64,000 nt of DNA from Erpetoichthys calabaricus. Taxonomy: Eukaryota; Chordata; Cladistia; Polypteriformes; Polypteridae. The notes beneath the pieces were generated by a model. It was not told where the DNA came from and ran no database searches. It was given only the letters and a program-made list of their open reading frames with translations. The stretch covers positions 85,748,518 through 85,812,517 of the forward strand of contig NC_041404.2 in assembly GCF_900747795.2 (NCBI RefSeq), given 5' to 3'. Below, piece by piece: positions 25,453 to 36,595 of this stretch. How positions within the stretch are numbered: the stretch's first letter is position 1; each line of letters opens with the position of its first letter. The position numbers and the translations under genes were made by a program.

Positions 25453-26320
25453 GTATCATCATCATTTGCAGATGACTTTTAATTCTATTTAAAACTTTAA
25501 GTTTTATTTGTAACTATAAAAAAATCACTTTCAGTCCATCTCTAACACACACACTCTCACAAACCTTGTCTTTGAAGGCGTACAGCATAATCCCCAGTGC
25601 AATTTCAGCAATGAAGATGGTGAGCAAAATTACAAAGAACTGGCAAAACAGAAATACAGAGAGTCAGAAACACAGTAGACGGCTGGGCATTTGCATTTCC
25701 CCATCTGACCACTAGAGGGACTCACCATCATCAGGAGACAGCGGTGCTCCTTCACAGCACCCAGGCAGCCAATAAATCCTATCACCATGGTTACAGCACC
25801 CAATACCAGAAAGAGATTGGCCGCAGAGAGGGATGGGAAGGAGGATGAGAGAGTGGCAAAGGGAGCTTGAGTGATTGCTAGCCATGCCCCCACTCCAAAG
25901 AGGCCACAACCTCCGAGCTGAAAAACAAGAAGAGAGCCATGGCAGGCCACGTGTTCAGAAGGTTTGATGGTAAGTGTGCTTCAAGCCTGAGCAGGCACCT
26001 AACAGCTAAGGCCAACAGTGGCTGTGTGACGTATGTAAGTAACCTGAAGCCAGGGTGGAGAGGGGTGTAACAATTGTGTAGGCTAAGAAATACAGAAGTG
26101 TAACCTTTACTAGATGTAGTTTACCTAACTTTCAACTTATCAGTTATTACGGGAGAAACTGTTCATAAGCAATAGATAACCCTTATACAGTGACTTTCAC
26201 ATGTATAGGTTATTAGGACAATTAAAATGAAAGAAAACAGAATGCAGTGGAGTTTTAGGTTTGGTTCCTTTTTGTACTATATCAGATTAAAACTGAAAAG
26301 AAATGAACAGCTTTGGCTAA

Positions 26321-26411
<91 letters not shown>

Positions 26412-27512
26412 CTTTATTAATCCCAAGGGGAAATTCACAATATTCAAATAACAAAATTCAAATCTTGAGTAACATCATCTAAAATCAATTGGCTCCTCTG
26501 TTTGTGTACCTGAGACTTTTACAGAAGTACCACCTTAATTGTAGTGCCTGTCACAATAGACACTATTCCCACAGTGTTTTAGAGGTACAGTACTGCATAA
26601 ATTAGAGAGGTACAGGAAATATAAGATATACAGTATTTGTACAGCCAGGTTTATGAGAAGTTGAGGTGAATGACTAAAAGTCAGGCACTGAGGCAGAGGC
26701 AGAATTTGGACGTGTGATTTTATGATTTTAAACAATAGACGACATAAACCACAGAAGAAACTCTGACCTTGTGTACATTTTCATTTGCATGTTGTAAGGT
26801 CAGCTGAATTAAAGCAGAGTTGTATCTGCATAAAAACTGTCTCAGTGGCTTTCCTGGTTCTACAGTGGCCCCTAGTGCTCACACTAGAAAATGACAGAGA
26901 GATGTTGTGTAATATAACCGGATCAATGTCGAGGGCAAAATCACTAGATGGGATACAATTACACAAACTAATATTTTCACCCCGAGTTAATAAATGGACA
27001 GGAGGGAACCAAACTCAGGAGGAATAGCTGGGTGCAGGACACTCAATATAAACAGCCCCGAGTGACATCCCTCTTAAGTGGGGCATCGAGTACATCAGAG
27101 AGCAATTAGATTATGGCCGTATTACAGTGAGTACACCAGAAAAGTAACACTTTGTGTAATATGGTGTCTGGACTACACAGACCAGAGTGCTGTAGAGAAG
27201 CTATAAATTCAACTATAACAGCTGCTGATCAGGCTGCTAACACATAGTGCTGGAATTGATTATTGTGGTGGAGAGATATATGAGGCAGTGCATTATGTCA
27301 CCCTGTCTATTTAGCACATATGTCTATGTGTATTGTAATAATTACATTAAAGTAACAGTGCCAAGTCCATAATGACACCCACTCTTCTCTAACTGCACAG
27401 TAACAGATTGCCAACCTAGCACACCACTCACTGTTTGACTTACCCAGAAAATAAGGTTGAACAGAAACATGAGGTACTTGACACAGACCATACATCTTAG
27501 GGATACGGCCAT
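11336..27512 (-). CDS. tetraspanin, TSPAN4/TSPAN9-like (gene span, six exons, last exon missing)
   Basis: Six exons, all ending on whole codons, encode 211 residues: 23+64+25+34+37+28. Tetraspanins are four-pass membrane proteins that organise integrins and other partners into membrane microdomains. Visible in order: TM1 ([18 protein letters not shown]), a small loop with SLSAANL, TM2 (IGFIGCLGA), an inner loop (VKEHRCLL), TM3 ([19 protein letters not shown]), a large extracellular loop with CCG, PHSCC and two further Cys (six Cys), and the start of TM4. The [14 protein letters not shown] stretch is TSPAN4-like and the [11 protein letters not shown] stretch TSPAN9-like, so I leave the paralogue open. 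Family length is about 238, so about 25 residues are missing. Introns are full of transposons; the one between exons 3 and 4 is 13.7 kb. Confidence 0.9.
11582..11692 (-). CDS. tetraspanin exon 5 (CCG motif)
   Basis: 37 codons with [20 protein letters not shown] and QCQHWEE: the CCG hallmark and three more Cys for loop disulfides. Two N-glycosylation sequons (NKS, NMT) are present. Acceptor CAG and donor GTGAG are clear. Confidence 0.93.
11776..11877 (-). CDS. tetraspanin exon 4 (first part of large extracellular loop)
   Basis: 34 codons beginning [20 protein letters not shown] and ending AWDQVQTG at a GTAAGA donor. It matches the helical A/B region of the large loop (the LK.G..YG...VGL..AW...Q pattern). 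The choice of donor keeps the following Cys-Cys-Gly exon in phase. Confidence 0.88.
11878..12593. other. intron 3 of the tetraspanin gene, unique part
   Basis: No exon or known repeat recognised between exon 4 and the Helitron 3' end, apart from a T run near 12476. Confidence 0.4.
13030..13475 (+). mobile_element. L2-type LINE 3' untranslated end
   Basis: Carries GTAGAATGCCCAAAGGGGAC, then a CCATCGGACC segment, then GCACTTTGAGCTAC and GTGCTATATAAATAAATG, ending in (GTT)n. The same sequence appears inverted at 52534-53700, where it is attached to a reverse transcriptase remnant. Only the 3' untranslated region is present here. Confidence 0.75.
13560..14665 (-). mobile_element. Tc1-like transposon, internally deleted copy
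   Basis: The left end TACAGTGCATCCGGAAAGTG and its complement at the right end are flanked by TA. The minus strand encodes [20 protein letters not shown], then a [20 protein letters not shown] block, [12 protein letters not shown], and a [13 protein letters not shown] end in another frame. These include all three DDE acids. Compared with the copy at 42283 it lacks the N-terminal DNA-binding part and about 90 bp near 14450. It cannot encode a working enzyme. Confidence 0.9.
15386..16063 (-). mobile_element. Helitron 5' region with tandem repeats
   Basis: On the minus strand this begins A|TCCATATTACTAACC, nearly the same 5' terminus as the Helitron at 18097. The CCGGTTTACAACCTT motif recurs at about 15825, 15945 and 16033. 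A further pair of about 114-bp units carries ACAGGTTGTG near 15613 and 15727. No matching CTAG 3' end is seen before the next Helitron 5' end at 15385. It is either a truncated copy or the outer 5' end of a chimeric element ending at 12594. Confidence 0.6.
16064..17650. other. unannotated intronic stretch with an ATT microsatellite
   Basis: No exon or family-level repeat recognised. A (TTA)n-like tract lies at about 16950-16987. Confidence 0.4.
17655..18096 (+). mobile_element. RTE/CFDP2-like LINE, RT domain part 1
   Basis: The frame from 17653 has [20 protein letters not shown] and [20 protein letters not shown], the palm region in which functional relatives read FIDY.KAFD.V. One catalytic Asp is therefore already replaced (INSVKAL). 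The reading continues, with stops, to SKI at 18096, where a Helitron interrupts it. It resumes at 20947. Confidence 0.72.
18160..18800. repeat. tandem repeat of about 165 bp in the Helitron 5' region
   Basis: Units starting near 18170 and 18338 are nearly identical (GCGCAGGCGCCCCACAAATC, a CAAGCAACGGAAACC segment, GAAATGAGGCGCCGCGCCCA and so on). Two shorter, more diverged units follow at about 18500-18660 and 18660-18800. The long minus-strand open frame across them, with internally repeated residues, reflects the repeat and not a gene. Confidence 0.75.
19138..20791 (+). pseudogene. Helitron replicase/helicase remnant (Rep deleted)
   Basis: The N-terminal part repeats RRASQTAQA-like motifs and ends [18 protein letters not shown]. 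Next comes a zinc-finger-like C..C...FPEE....[12 protein letters not shown] block up to [10 protein letters not shown] (19444-19660). It then jumps in frame to the helicase: [11 protein letters not shown] (motif II), LLRGDFRQ (motif III). After a frameshift near 20150 it continues with [33 protein letters not shown] and [16 protein letters not shown] (last motifs). Intact proteins, about 1400 residues, carry an HUH nuclease between these parts. It is broken by a large deletion and at least one frameshift. Confidence 0.82.
20947..21720 (+). mobile_element. RTE/CFDP2-like LINE, RT domain part 2 and 3' end
   Basis: It starts TCATACAGAAAAC and reads [20 protein letters not shown], with the catalytic YADD intact. 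The fingers/thumb follow (a VKLMLMKE-like segment, [10 protein letters not shown]), and after more breaks a [14 protein letters not shown] segment near 21540. It ends in a TGGATGGATGG tail at 21709-21720. It joins the part ending at 18096 without loss of bases. Confidence 0.75.
21721..22186. other. unannotated stretch ending in an AT microsatellite
   Basis: No gene or known repeat recognised; (AT)n at 22170-22186 is the site of the following solo LTR. Confidence 0.35.
22187..22749 (+). mobile_element. solo LTR of an LTR retrotransposon (probably Gypsy-type)
   Basis: A 563-bp unit starts TGTGATGGACG and ends GCCACA (TG...CA), inside an AT repeat that gives ATATAT on both sides. It is GC-rich against AT-rich flanks, with a TATA-like CTATAAAAGG near 22513 and an AATAAA-type signal near 22665, in the order expected for U3-R-U5. 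No internal genes or second LTR are present, so it is a recombination relic. Confidence 0.7.
23075..23745 (-). mobile_element. Tc1-like transposon fragment (third family)
   Basis: The minus strand shows [20 protein letters not shown] followed by WSGVVV, the DDE-domain block before the second acid. Degenerate N-terminal text extends towards 23745. Stops and frameshifts are frequent and no clear inverted repeats remain. The [16 protein letters not shown] pattern separates it from the other Tc1 copies here. Confidence 0.65.
23746..25564. other. tetraspanin intron 3, unannotated part with an AAT microsatellite
   Basis: No exon recognised. An (AAT)n tract lies at 25421-25451. The rest is AT-rich unique sequence. 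Confidence 0.4.
25565..25639 (-). CDS. tetraspanin exon 3 (TM3)
   Basis: 25 codons, [20 protein letters not shown] then AFKDK, between a CAG acceptor and a GTTTG donor. The hydrophobic run with an internal Glu (IAEIAL) is typical of tetraspanin TM3. Confidence 0.92.
25726..25917 (-). CDS. tetraspanin exon 2 (end of TM1, small loop, TM2)
   Basis: 64 codons between a CAG acceptor and a GTGAG donor. It starts [12 protein letters not shown], carries the conserved FPSLSAANL of the TSPAN4/9 group and the TM2 signature [12 protein letters not shown], and ends HRCLLMM. No breaks. Confidence 0.93.
25918..27443. other. tetraspanin intron 1
   Basis: Apart from the GATA array and LINE tail at 26321-26465, no feature was recognised in this intron. 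Confidence 0.5.
26321..26465 (-). repeat. (GATA)n microsatellite on a LINE 3' end
   Basis: About 90 bp of uninterrupted ATAG/GATA units (26321-26411) run into ACTTTATTAATCCCAAGGGG and an AAATTCAC segment. On the minus strand this is a common fish LINE terminus followed by a (TATC)n tail, so the microsatellite probably grew from the element's tail. Confidence 0.75.
27444..27512 (-). CDS. tetraspanin exon 1 (start codon, TM1)
   Basis: Encodes [20 protein letters not shown] and then IFW, ending at a GTAAG donor. The ATG sits in a good context (GGCAGGATGG) and matches the usual position of tetraspanin starts, about 10 residues before TM1. Cys residues at 7 and 10 are candidates for the palmitoylation typical of the family. 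Confidence 0.88.
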
Positions 27513-29079
27513 CCTGCCAAGAGAGATCATTAGAACAATATTTAAGGATTGACCATTGGACATGAAATTATGAGCCACAGTTAGAGAGTCAAGACAATTC
27601 AAAAGCTTGTGCAAAAGATGGCTATCTGCTAAAAGAGGACAGGGCAGGGCAGCAGTAAGAGTCTAGGAGGTTTAGCAAGAGAAGAGGGAAGAAGAACCCA
27701 CAGTGAAAGGTACAATATGGGCTTCAAGCTGAAAGGTCTTTGTAGGTTTTACAGGTACAACACAAAACTGTTTGATGGTTAATGGAAAAGAGGAGCACTG
27801 GCCAGAGTTCAGGCTATCAAAGAAGTTTGGGATTGCTGGTTTTCTAATTTTTATTAACAAAATACAGTAGATGCAAACAATGAATAAACTTAAAATGCCA
27901 AAACTTGAGGTTTAGCAGAAATATTTCAAATACTCGGACAATCTTAAACCTCATACATAATTCAGAAATGCAGTCAATGTCAAAGTTCTTGAGCCAGGTC
28001 AAGGATTACAATAAAAATTCTGGTAACACAGCAAGAAGATGAGACCTTTGTGACTTTGATAGATTGTCGGTGCCCATTTATGCAAAGCTTTAGTACAAAA
28101 AAAAAAAACTCTACTTGTTGATGGTTGAATGTCTTTAGGTGGAGCTCAAAGAGCACATTGTTGGGCAGCTTTGGTTTGGAGGGTCTGTTAGTTTACCACA
28201 TAAAACATAACACATGAAGATTTCTTACAGTGTGAGCAGACAGAATCAACAGGAGCTTTGCAAGGCAGGACTCCATGATGCCAGGTAGATGGCAGCCTGG
28301 TTCACTTACAGAGGCAGCAGTCCCTTAGCATGGAAATCTCTGACGGAAAGCCAAGCTGCAGGACTGCAGATCAGTTTACCACACTGTAAAGCACGGCTGG
28401 TAGGGCAAAGCAAGTTTAGGTTGCAGAATGGGAGGTGCAGGCAATACAAAAGCCCTGACAACGGGTAAAAAATGAAGCATGTTTTATTTATAGGGCACTT
28501 GCACAAAACAGGCGAAATGCAGGCAAAAGGAGGGGCTAAGGGCGTAGCTTAAGCTTAATCCTGACACATAGCTAGAATGTAGTGCACAAACCAGTCATTG
28601 TACCAAGAACAGCGTGTTTACAAGAGTGGTGTGGCAAATGACTAGAGAGAATTAGAAAAGTGTGAAACTCCATGCTGTTCAATTCACACATTCTTATGTA
28701 GTGCTCTTTACAGAAGCAGACTCTGAGCGGTAAAGAGATTTACAAAAACACCATGAAGAGTATACATACAACAGCACATGTCTACTTAAATTAAAAGAAA
28801 GAGACAGATCCATAATATTATGAAATTATCTGAGTAGTGGTAGGTTAAAATGTGGCACATATCAAAATTGCCTGGGGTCTGTGTGCCAGATTCTGGTGGC
28901 TCCACATTAAGGTTATAGTTTTAGGTGTAGAGTGACCAGACATTGCAAAACTTAGCAGGAAACTGACATAATATCAGACACAGTTTAATTATCACACTTA
29001 TTTTTAAAGGAGAATAATTTTCCCTGTAATAATTGACATAACAGTCTCAAGCCTGCTTATTACAGTGCAGTGACATAGG
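27513..29079. other. upstream of the tetraspanin start codon
   Basis: This should hold the promoter and any 5' untranslated exon, but no CpG-rich block or obvious TATA box was seen. The open frame ending near 28275 (MESCLAKLL...) does not resemble a tetraspanin start. Confidence 0.35.
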
Positions 29080-29325
29080 TGACTGGAGCCTATCCCAGCA
29101 TCACTGGGTGCAAGGAATGAAACAGTCCTGGACAGAGCACCACTGGGCCTTCACCTAAATGGGTCCAGTTTCAAGTTGACAGTTAACTTGCATGTCTTCA
29201 GTAATGTGGAGGAAAAACTCATACAGACATAAAGAGAACATGCAAAATCCAAATGGACAATGTCAAAGCCCTAGATTCAAAACCAGCTCACATCTGTGAA
29301 GTAGCAGCCTTTCTCAAATTTCAGT
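29080..29325 (-). mobile_element. ancient copy of the tRNA-derived SINE
   Basis: The minus strand retains GCATGTTCTCTTTATGTCTG, a TTTTTCCTCCAC segment, GAAGACATGCA and GATGCTGGGATAGGCTCCAG. These are diverged versions of the SINE body with many substitutions. No target duplication is left. Confidence 0.65.
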
Positions 29326-32300
29326 TATAGTTCACTTCTCATTACAAGTAAATTATGTGAACATTTTCACTTCATAGTTCTGTGTATAGAACCTTACTAG
29401 CAGGACATCACTGCCCCATATTTAATCACCAATTTCTCAAAACTTCCATGAAGATCACTTCAAATGAAACAGAAAAGGAGTTACACAACACCTCCAGATA
29501 ACATTATTAAATTCTACTTTTTGTAGTGATATTGTCAATAATACTTCTGACTAGTTTCAAAATAAAATGTTAGAGATTGTTGTTAGTTGTTGGCATCCTT
29601 TTACCATTTGTTGTCATTGTTGATCTATTGCTTAAGTGTTGTCTGCCTTGTACTAATAATGTGATCTGATGGACTATAAGGGGCCTCCTTCTAGGTTCGT
29701 GGAGTTGTCCTACATAGTGGGTAAATTCAAAAATATGAAAAATGTGGTTATACATAGAACTCTGTTGTTTTTTTTTCACTCATCCAGTGAGGCAGTAACA
29801 GAGTTCTTATGGAGCTCTTGCTAGCGAATGTCTGCTAAGGCATTATTTTCCCTGTAATAATTGAAGTAACAGTCTCAAGCCTGCTTAATCCATTGGTAAT
29901 GGAGATTGTCCAAGGTGGCACATCTGACATGCCAGTATACAGGTATCCTAATGTGAAGTCAGAAACTAATCATGGCACGGAAGGACAAAAGCCAAGGGTT
30001 TTTGGATTGAAGTATAAAGTGTCAGAAGGGGCTTCACATGGGTAACTGGCTCGAGCTGGCTAATTGTTCACAGCAATGTCACTTTTTGAGTTGTTCTTCC
30101 TATTATTGTGTAGCAGAACTTGCCTTCCCCCTCCTGCATCCCATAATCGGTCCAGGTGGTCAGTCGATTTAGAAATTAAAGTGAATATTAATCACCACTT
30201 TGCATGTTCCAGCAATTCCTTCCTGTACCTCAGAACAGAATTCAACCAGGATATGCAGAGGCGTTACAAGCATGACACTGCAGCTACTCATAACCCATGG
30301 CTTTTTCAGTCACCACATTGAATATTTGTGGTAGATCCTGGAAATGTGATTCTCCCCCATCAGCAAGAAACATCATGATGGACTTTCATATCTCTTTTAG
30401 AATTCCAGATGTTGCCAAGATGCATTCAAGTTGTTCTGGAGGCACAAGTAATCCGTCAAGCAACTTTCATTCTGGGGTTTCCTTCTTTTTGGCCATTGCC
30501 TGTATGTAAGTGATACACACAGGTAACGAGAACATTAGCAGCAGAATAAGAATGGGAAATGGGAGTTGCTCCAATAAAAGGACAGTTTTTGAATGTTACA
30601 TCTTCTTCCTCCACGCAATGTGGAACAGTAGAAAGAAAGTCAACTGAACTAGTAGGCTCCATCATAAAAACCATAAGAGATAAATCAAGGGTGTTTTATA
30701 GCCAAGTGTGGTCAAAATACTGCAATCTGAATAAAATTAAATTAAGTGACGTTGGAATCGATAAAACAAAAAGCAGTCTGACCCTCCCTGTCAAAGGCCA
30801 TGACCTTCCGTGACAAACCTAAAAAGGGAAGATTGAACAGAGACCTGAACCATGCTGGTAAGAGCCTTCAGATTTCTTTGTGACACTTGATATCAGCGTT
30901 CAGAACAGAAGAAAGCCTTTCAGTGATCAGCATCCCTGAATGAACTGGTAAGACCCTGAGACAATATGGCTATTAGTTATACACATAAGCCACTTAGTTA
31001 GGGCTGGGTGATCTAGCCACAAAGGCTTGGGACTGGAACCTAAAAAACACTGAGACAAATCCCATCCACAACTCACTGCAAATTGCTTGAAAAAGCCACC
31101 ATTTAAAATTTGAGCCTCAGTTCCATGTAAGAGACAGCTAGCACCGTGAGAGGTGCTGCATAAAAACTGAAAAAGTGGATTCTGAGAAAATTTTTAAAAA
31201 TTACGGCAATCAGGAATGATCAAGAAGAATGTTAGATTACTTACCCTAGTCCTTAAGGAAAAGGATAAATTGTGAGTCAATAACGCTAGGATTTAGTAGT
31301 TACCCCTTTGTTATATATTAGAACCATGGCAGAAATGTCACACACTGGCACATTCCTGACACTAAGACTAATAAGTAATTTCAGGAATTTCTTTACCCCC
31401 AGAGTTGAGTACATAGAACTTGAAGCAGGCAGTCAACTGACCAAACTCTAGTTTGTACAGCGCCTTTGTTAAGTACATTACATCATATTCCTTAAAAAGA
31501 GAGTAGAAGAGACACAGTTCTGACAGAATTAAATAAAGGGCAGCAATTTATTTCCATTGTAACTATTATAAGCAGAATACACATTTCCTAAGCAGGAAAC
31601 AGGAAGTTCGGAAGGCTGATAACAAAAATCCTCAAGGGAGAGGGAGGGGAGAGATTAACCCTTTAGTAGCTCTTGCCAGGTAAGAGGGAAAGCAAAGTGA
31701 TCCACCAGTGTTAATGGCTAACAGCGAGGTTAGCAGAAAACTAAGCAAAGGCAAGGCAAAAGGAAGAGGAGATGGAGGAAAAGGCATCCTAGGAGACAAG
31801 AAAAACTGAAGAAATGTCCTTGAAGAAACAATTTTCTTACCTGCTCATTTACACTAAATGTCCTAGCTGAGCAGGAAAGCTTGGCTTGGAGCTTTGGGGA
31901 AAGCAAATAAGGAGTCCAGGAGACGTGACCAATGCAGATTCCGCACAGCTTTTAGTTCTGCCTGTCTTCCCAGCTTCAAAGCTCAAGCTTTAAAGAAAAA
32001 TAAATAAATAAATAAACAAATAAAAAGACAACTCGGTCACATCTGGTTGCCTCCAGCAGCATGTAACAGTCTGTCCCAAAAGGCAAACTCTAAGCTTGAC
32101 TTTTCTTATTGGCCAAAAGTCTCAGTCTCTATTTCTCTCCCCTTAATTCCTATTGCAGATCAGGAATGTTATTTATGCCAAATGGCTTCTTACTTGGAGA
32201 TGACCAGACTTCCAACAGGAAACAAGAGAGGGGGGAGCTAATGAGAGAGCAGAGGGATGAGGAGGGGGAGCACCGAAATCTGAGCAGGACGCAAAGAGAG

Positions 32301-32736
32301 CGCCAGGCAGCCTGTTGACCAGTAATACATCACAGCTGCTCTTTGGAACAATCGTGTGGCCCAGTCATCTCCTCCACCCTTCCCCCAGTTTTATACACAA
32401 AAGAACCACAATGGAGTTGATTTCTGGGAAGAGACATCATCTGGAAACTTTTATATCAGGTCTGAGCTGGTCTCATGCTCCCCCTCTGGTGGAAACAATG
32501 GAGAAGTTCAGAGCTAAAGATGTTCATGGTGAAGCCCACTGAGTCAAGTTCAGTAAATAAGGCCATTACAATGCACTTAAAAGACGTTCACAGCCCTAAA
32601 CTGCAATAATTGCATTCACATTTTATAAATTAACCACACATCATAAAAAGTTATAGTCTTTTCAATGTAGTACATATGTTTTAAATCAGAAAACTTTTAG
32701 TTGCATGCTATTGTTTGGAATAACATGTAAACCACC

Positions 32737-32737
<1 letters not shown>
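29326..32737. other. unannotated 3.4 kb
   Basis: No conserved exon, known repeat or RNA gene was recognised. Open frames are short and without motifs. Some purine-rich text (31620-31800, 32220-32300) is present. Confidence 0.35.
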
Positions 32738-32791
<54 letters not shown>

Positions 32792-32803
32792 TAATAATAA
32801 TAA

Positions 32804-32834
<31 letters not shown>

Positions 32835-32839
32835 AAGAA
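32738..32839. repeat. compound (AAT)n-(GAA)n microsatellite
   Basis: About 68 bp of AAT units pass directly into about 33 bp of GAA units. The order suggests a retroposon tail that expanded. Confidence 0.85.
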
Positions 32840-35602
32840 AGGTTTATACAGCACTGAGCAAGAGTTTTAAACACCCTAGGTTTAACACAGTATATGCTAT
32901 ATATAGTCCAGTCCATAATTATTTCAACAGTTACACAATTTTCATAGTTTGGGCTCTGTATAGCATCACAATGGATTTGAAATAAAGCAATCATTATATG
33001 ATTGAAGTGTAGCCTCAATTTAAGGGATTTAACAAAAATATCATATGAACCATTTGGGAACGACAGCCATTGTTGTGCATAGTCCCCCCATTTTCAGGGG
33101 CTGAAAAGTATTTGGACAATTGACTGACAAGCTGTTCCATAGCAAGGTGGGAGTAGTTCCCTCATTATTTCATTAATTATTTAGCAGGTAAAAGGTCTGG
33201 AATTGATTCCAAGTGGGGAATTTTCATTTGGAAGCTGTCACTGTGAACTCTCAGGTTCAAAGTCCTGTCCATGTAAGTAAAAACAGCCCATCATTAGGCT
33301 GAGAAAATAAAAAAAAAACCCATTTAGAGAGATTGCCTAAATCAGAGTACTGGTCAAATCAACCATTTGGTCCATTCTTAAAAAGAAGGACTACACTGGT
33401 GATCTTAGCAACACCAGAAGGTATGGGTAATTATGGAAGACAACTGTGCTGGATGATTGCAGAATTCTTTCTCTGGTGAAAGACAACACAACATATAGCC
33501 AAACCAAGAACCAAGAACACTCTCCAGGAGGTAGACCTATCACTGCCAAAGTCACCAATCAAGAAAAGACTTAATGAAAGTGAAGACAGAGGATTTACCA
33601 TAAGGTGCAAAGCACTTGTCAACCTCAAGCATAGGAAGGGCAGATTAGACATTTTTTATAAGCTTGTCCAGTTCTTGTACAATTTTCTTTAGGCAAAGGA
33701 ACCTAAGATCAATATATACCAGAATGGAAAGAGAAGAGTATGGAGAAGAGAAGAAATGGCTCATGATCCCATGAATAATACATCATCTATAAAACATGGT
33801 GGAGGCAGCTTTATGGCATGATCATGCACGGCTGCGAATGGACGTCAGTCAGTAGTGTTTATTGATGATATATAGTTGAAGTAGCAGGATGAATTCTGAA
33901 GTGTATAAGGCTATACTATCTGCTCAGAGTCAGCCAAATGCAACAAAACTGACAGGACAACGTTTCACAGTGCAGATGGACAATGAGCCAAAATACACTG
34001 CAAAAGCAAACCATTTGATTTTCAACACAAAGAAGTTGAAGATTTTTCAAAGACCAAGTATATCAACTGACCTCAACCAAACTGGACATGCATTTCACTT
34101 GATGAAAACAAAACTGATTGCAGAAAGTCCAATGGACAAGAAGCAACTGAATACCGCTGCAGTAAAGGAAACCCAGCACTTCGAGATGGCCAAGGGTTCC
34201 AGACTTCAGGCAGTCATTGACTGCAAAGGATTTTCAACCAAATGTTGAAAATGATCATTATATATTTTTTACTGATTTTAATTAAAAGCAAATAACAATC
34301 CATACAATCAAATCAAACTTAACAATCCAAAAGACAAAGTCCACCAAAAAGAAACAGAGGAGAAACATCTAACAAAGCAAATCTTTAAAAGCAACAAGGA
34401 TGGAAGAGTATCCTTTACCCCAATAAAGAAGCGTATTCTAAAATGTTATTTATTAAATCCTGCCATATTTTTAAAAAGTTCTGAACAGATCCTCTAAGTA
34501 AGAATTTCAAATAATATAGGACATTAGTTACCCACTGACTTAAAAGTGGTGGACTGGGATTCTTTCAGTTGAACAAGATAAGTGCTAGCAGTGAGGTAAA
34601 GGCAATTGTGATTTGTTTGTCCTTCTACACTTTAAGCTCATCTGGGAGTACACCAAACACAGCTGTTAATGGGTTAGTAGTGACTGTGACATCAAGGCTA
34701 TCTGATAGGCATTCAAAGATTTTTGTCCAAAATGATGTTAATGTTGAGCACACCCAAAACCTGAGGTGCAGTGAGGCTAGAGCTAGATTGCAACGTTCAC
34801 AGGTTAAATCTTGCCCTGGAAAAAAGTTGGATAGTTTTAAACTAGATAAATGCTTTCGGAGTCTTCAAGACTGATCAATATTTCTTCTGGAATAGAAATA
34901 AGTAGAAGGTGAGGAAAATTGGGCAGGTTCCATTTAACAAAGTTTCTAGCTACAAAGTAGGTGAAAAATTGTGCTGCTGAGAAATTAAATTTGAAGCTTA
35001 ATTGCTCGTAGGATGCAAAATCATTATCGATGTACAGGTCTCTAAATGTTTTAATCCCAGACATTTTCCAAGCATTAAATACTATATATGTTTGAGAGGG
35101 TGGAAAAAAGTGGTTGTCACGTAGGGGAGCAGCAGATAAGAGCTTCTTTGTCTTAAAGTGTTTCCTACATTGGTTCCATATTATGAGTGAATGAAGGGCA
35201 ATTGGGTTATTAGTGTATTGACGAAAGTTTGTATTTACTGGAGCACAGAGCAGAGGATATAAAGAAATAGAGCAAGATTTTATTTCTATTGCAGACCAAG
35301 CATGTGTATGTTAATCAATTTGTGTCGAAGTCCAGGGGCCTCATGTATAAACGGTGCGTACGCACAGAAATGTTGCGTACGAACGTTTCCACACTCAAAT
35401 CGCGATGTATAAAACCTAAACTTGGCATAAAGCCACGCACTTTTCCACGGTACCTCATGCCCTGGCGTATGCAATTTCTCCGCTCGGTTTTGCAGACTGG
35501 CGGCACCCAGCGTCAAAGCAGTGCTACTGTTCCTGTGTGGACACCCTTTCTTTCTTAGACCCACATTCCTGACGCGGCTTTATAAATACACTGAAACTAA
35601 CT

Positions 35603-35967
35603 CACGGTGGCGCAGTGGGTAGCGCTGCTGCCTCGCAGTTGGGAGATCTGGGGACCTGGGTTCGCTTCCCGGGTCCTCCCTGCGTGGAGTTTGCATGTTC
35701 TCCCCGTGTCTGCGTGGGTTTCCTCCGGGCGCTCCGGTTTCCTCCCACAGTCCAAAGACATGCAGGTTAGGTGGATTGGTGATTCTAAATTGGCCCTAGT
35801 GTGTGCTTGGTGTGTGGGTGTGTTTGTGTGTGTCCTGTGGTGGGTTGGCACCCTGCCCAGGTTTGGTTCCCTGCCTTGTGCCCTGTGTTGGCTGGGATTG
35901 GCTCCAGCAGGCCCCCGTGACCCTGTGTTCGGATTCAGCGGGTTGGAAAATGGATGGATGGATGGAT
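35603..35967 (+). mobile_element. tRNA-derived SINE, nearly full length
   Basis: Starts CACGGTGGCGCAGTGGGTAG and ends in (TGGA)n. It is flanked by a perfect GAAACTAACT duplication at 35593-35602 and 35968-35977. It differs little from the 7708 copy, so it is a young insertion in the inverted-repeat element. Confidence 0.93.
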
Positions 35968-36107
35968 GAAACTAACTGCATATTGTTTATTAGTGTAATG
36001 CATCTGATTGTAATGAATCTGCAGCAATATAATGGCTCAGGTAATAGCCATAGTATTCCAAATACCATAACTGCTTTAGTGTTGTTACTGTCAATGCATC
36101 TTCTTCC

Positions 36108-36170
36108 TCTTTCAGCTGCTCCCGTTAAGGGTTGCCACAGCAGATCATCTTTTTCCATATTACTCTCACT
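36108..36170 (-). mobile_element. RTE/Rex3-like LINE 3' end fragment
   Basis: CTTCTTCCTCTTTCAGCTGC, then GTTGCCACAGCAGATCATC: the reverse complement of the tail seen at 4100-4166. Confidence 0.7.
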
Positions 36171-36595
36171 TCACCACTCGGAGTATTTATATCACTGTAT
36201 CTGAGTGGGGAATCACAGCAGCAGCTGATCGGAAAGAGAATTATCGGTATACAGCATGAAGCAGATGCTGCCTGAGCCACTGCAAAACATTTCAGAGACT
36301 TTCCTGTACGGACTTCGCGGTTTAGAAAACCGAAAAAAAAGAACTATAAACGCACTAAATCAGTCCATCAAGTGCTCCTTGTAGAACTGCTTGGACTTAT
36401 AAGTACAATCACCTCACTGTAAACTTGGGATACAGTTATAATATTGCACAACCTGAGCCACTTTATAAAGCGCATATTTACATATGATGACAATATCATT
36501 TTTAAGATGAAATGCAGCAAAATATGTTGATTATATGATACAGATAAAACTTTAACTTCATTTAAATAATCTGTATTGTTAATAATTAAACATGT

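Noticed and set aside
28217-28275. Possible signal-peptide exon MESCLAKLLLILSAHTV on the minus strand
   Set aside because: Tetraspanins have no cleaved signal peptide, and exon 1 at 27512 already gives a family-typical start.
32738-32839. Serine/tyrosine-run open frame on the minus strand
   Set aside because: Simple translation of the AAT/GAA microsatellite.
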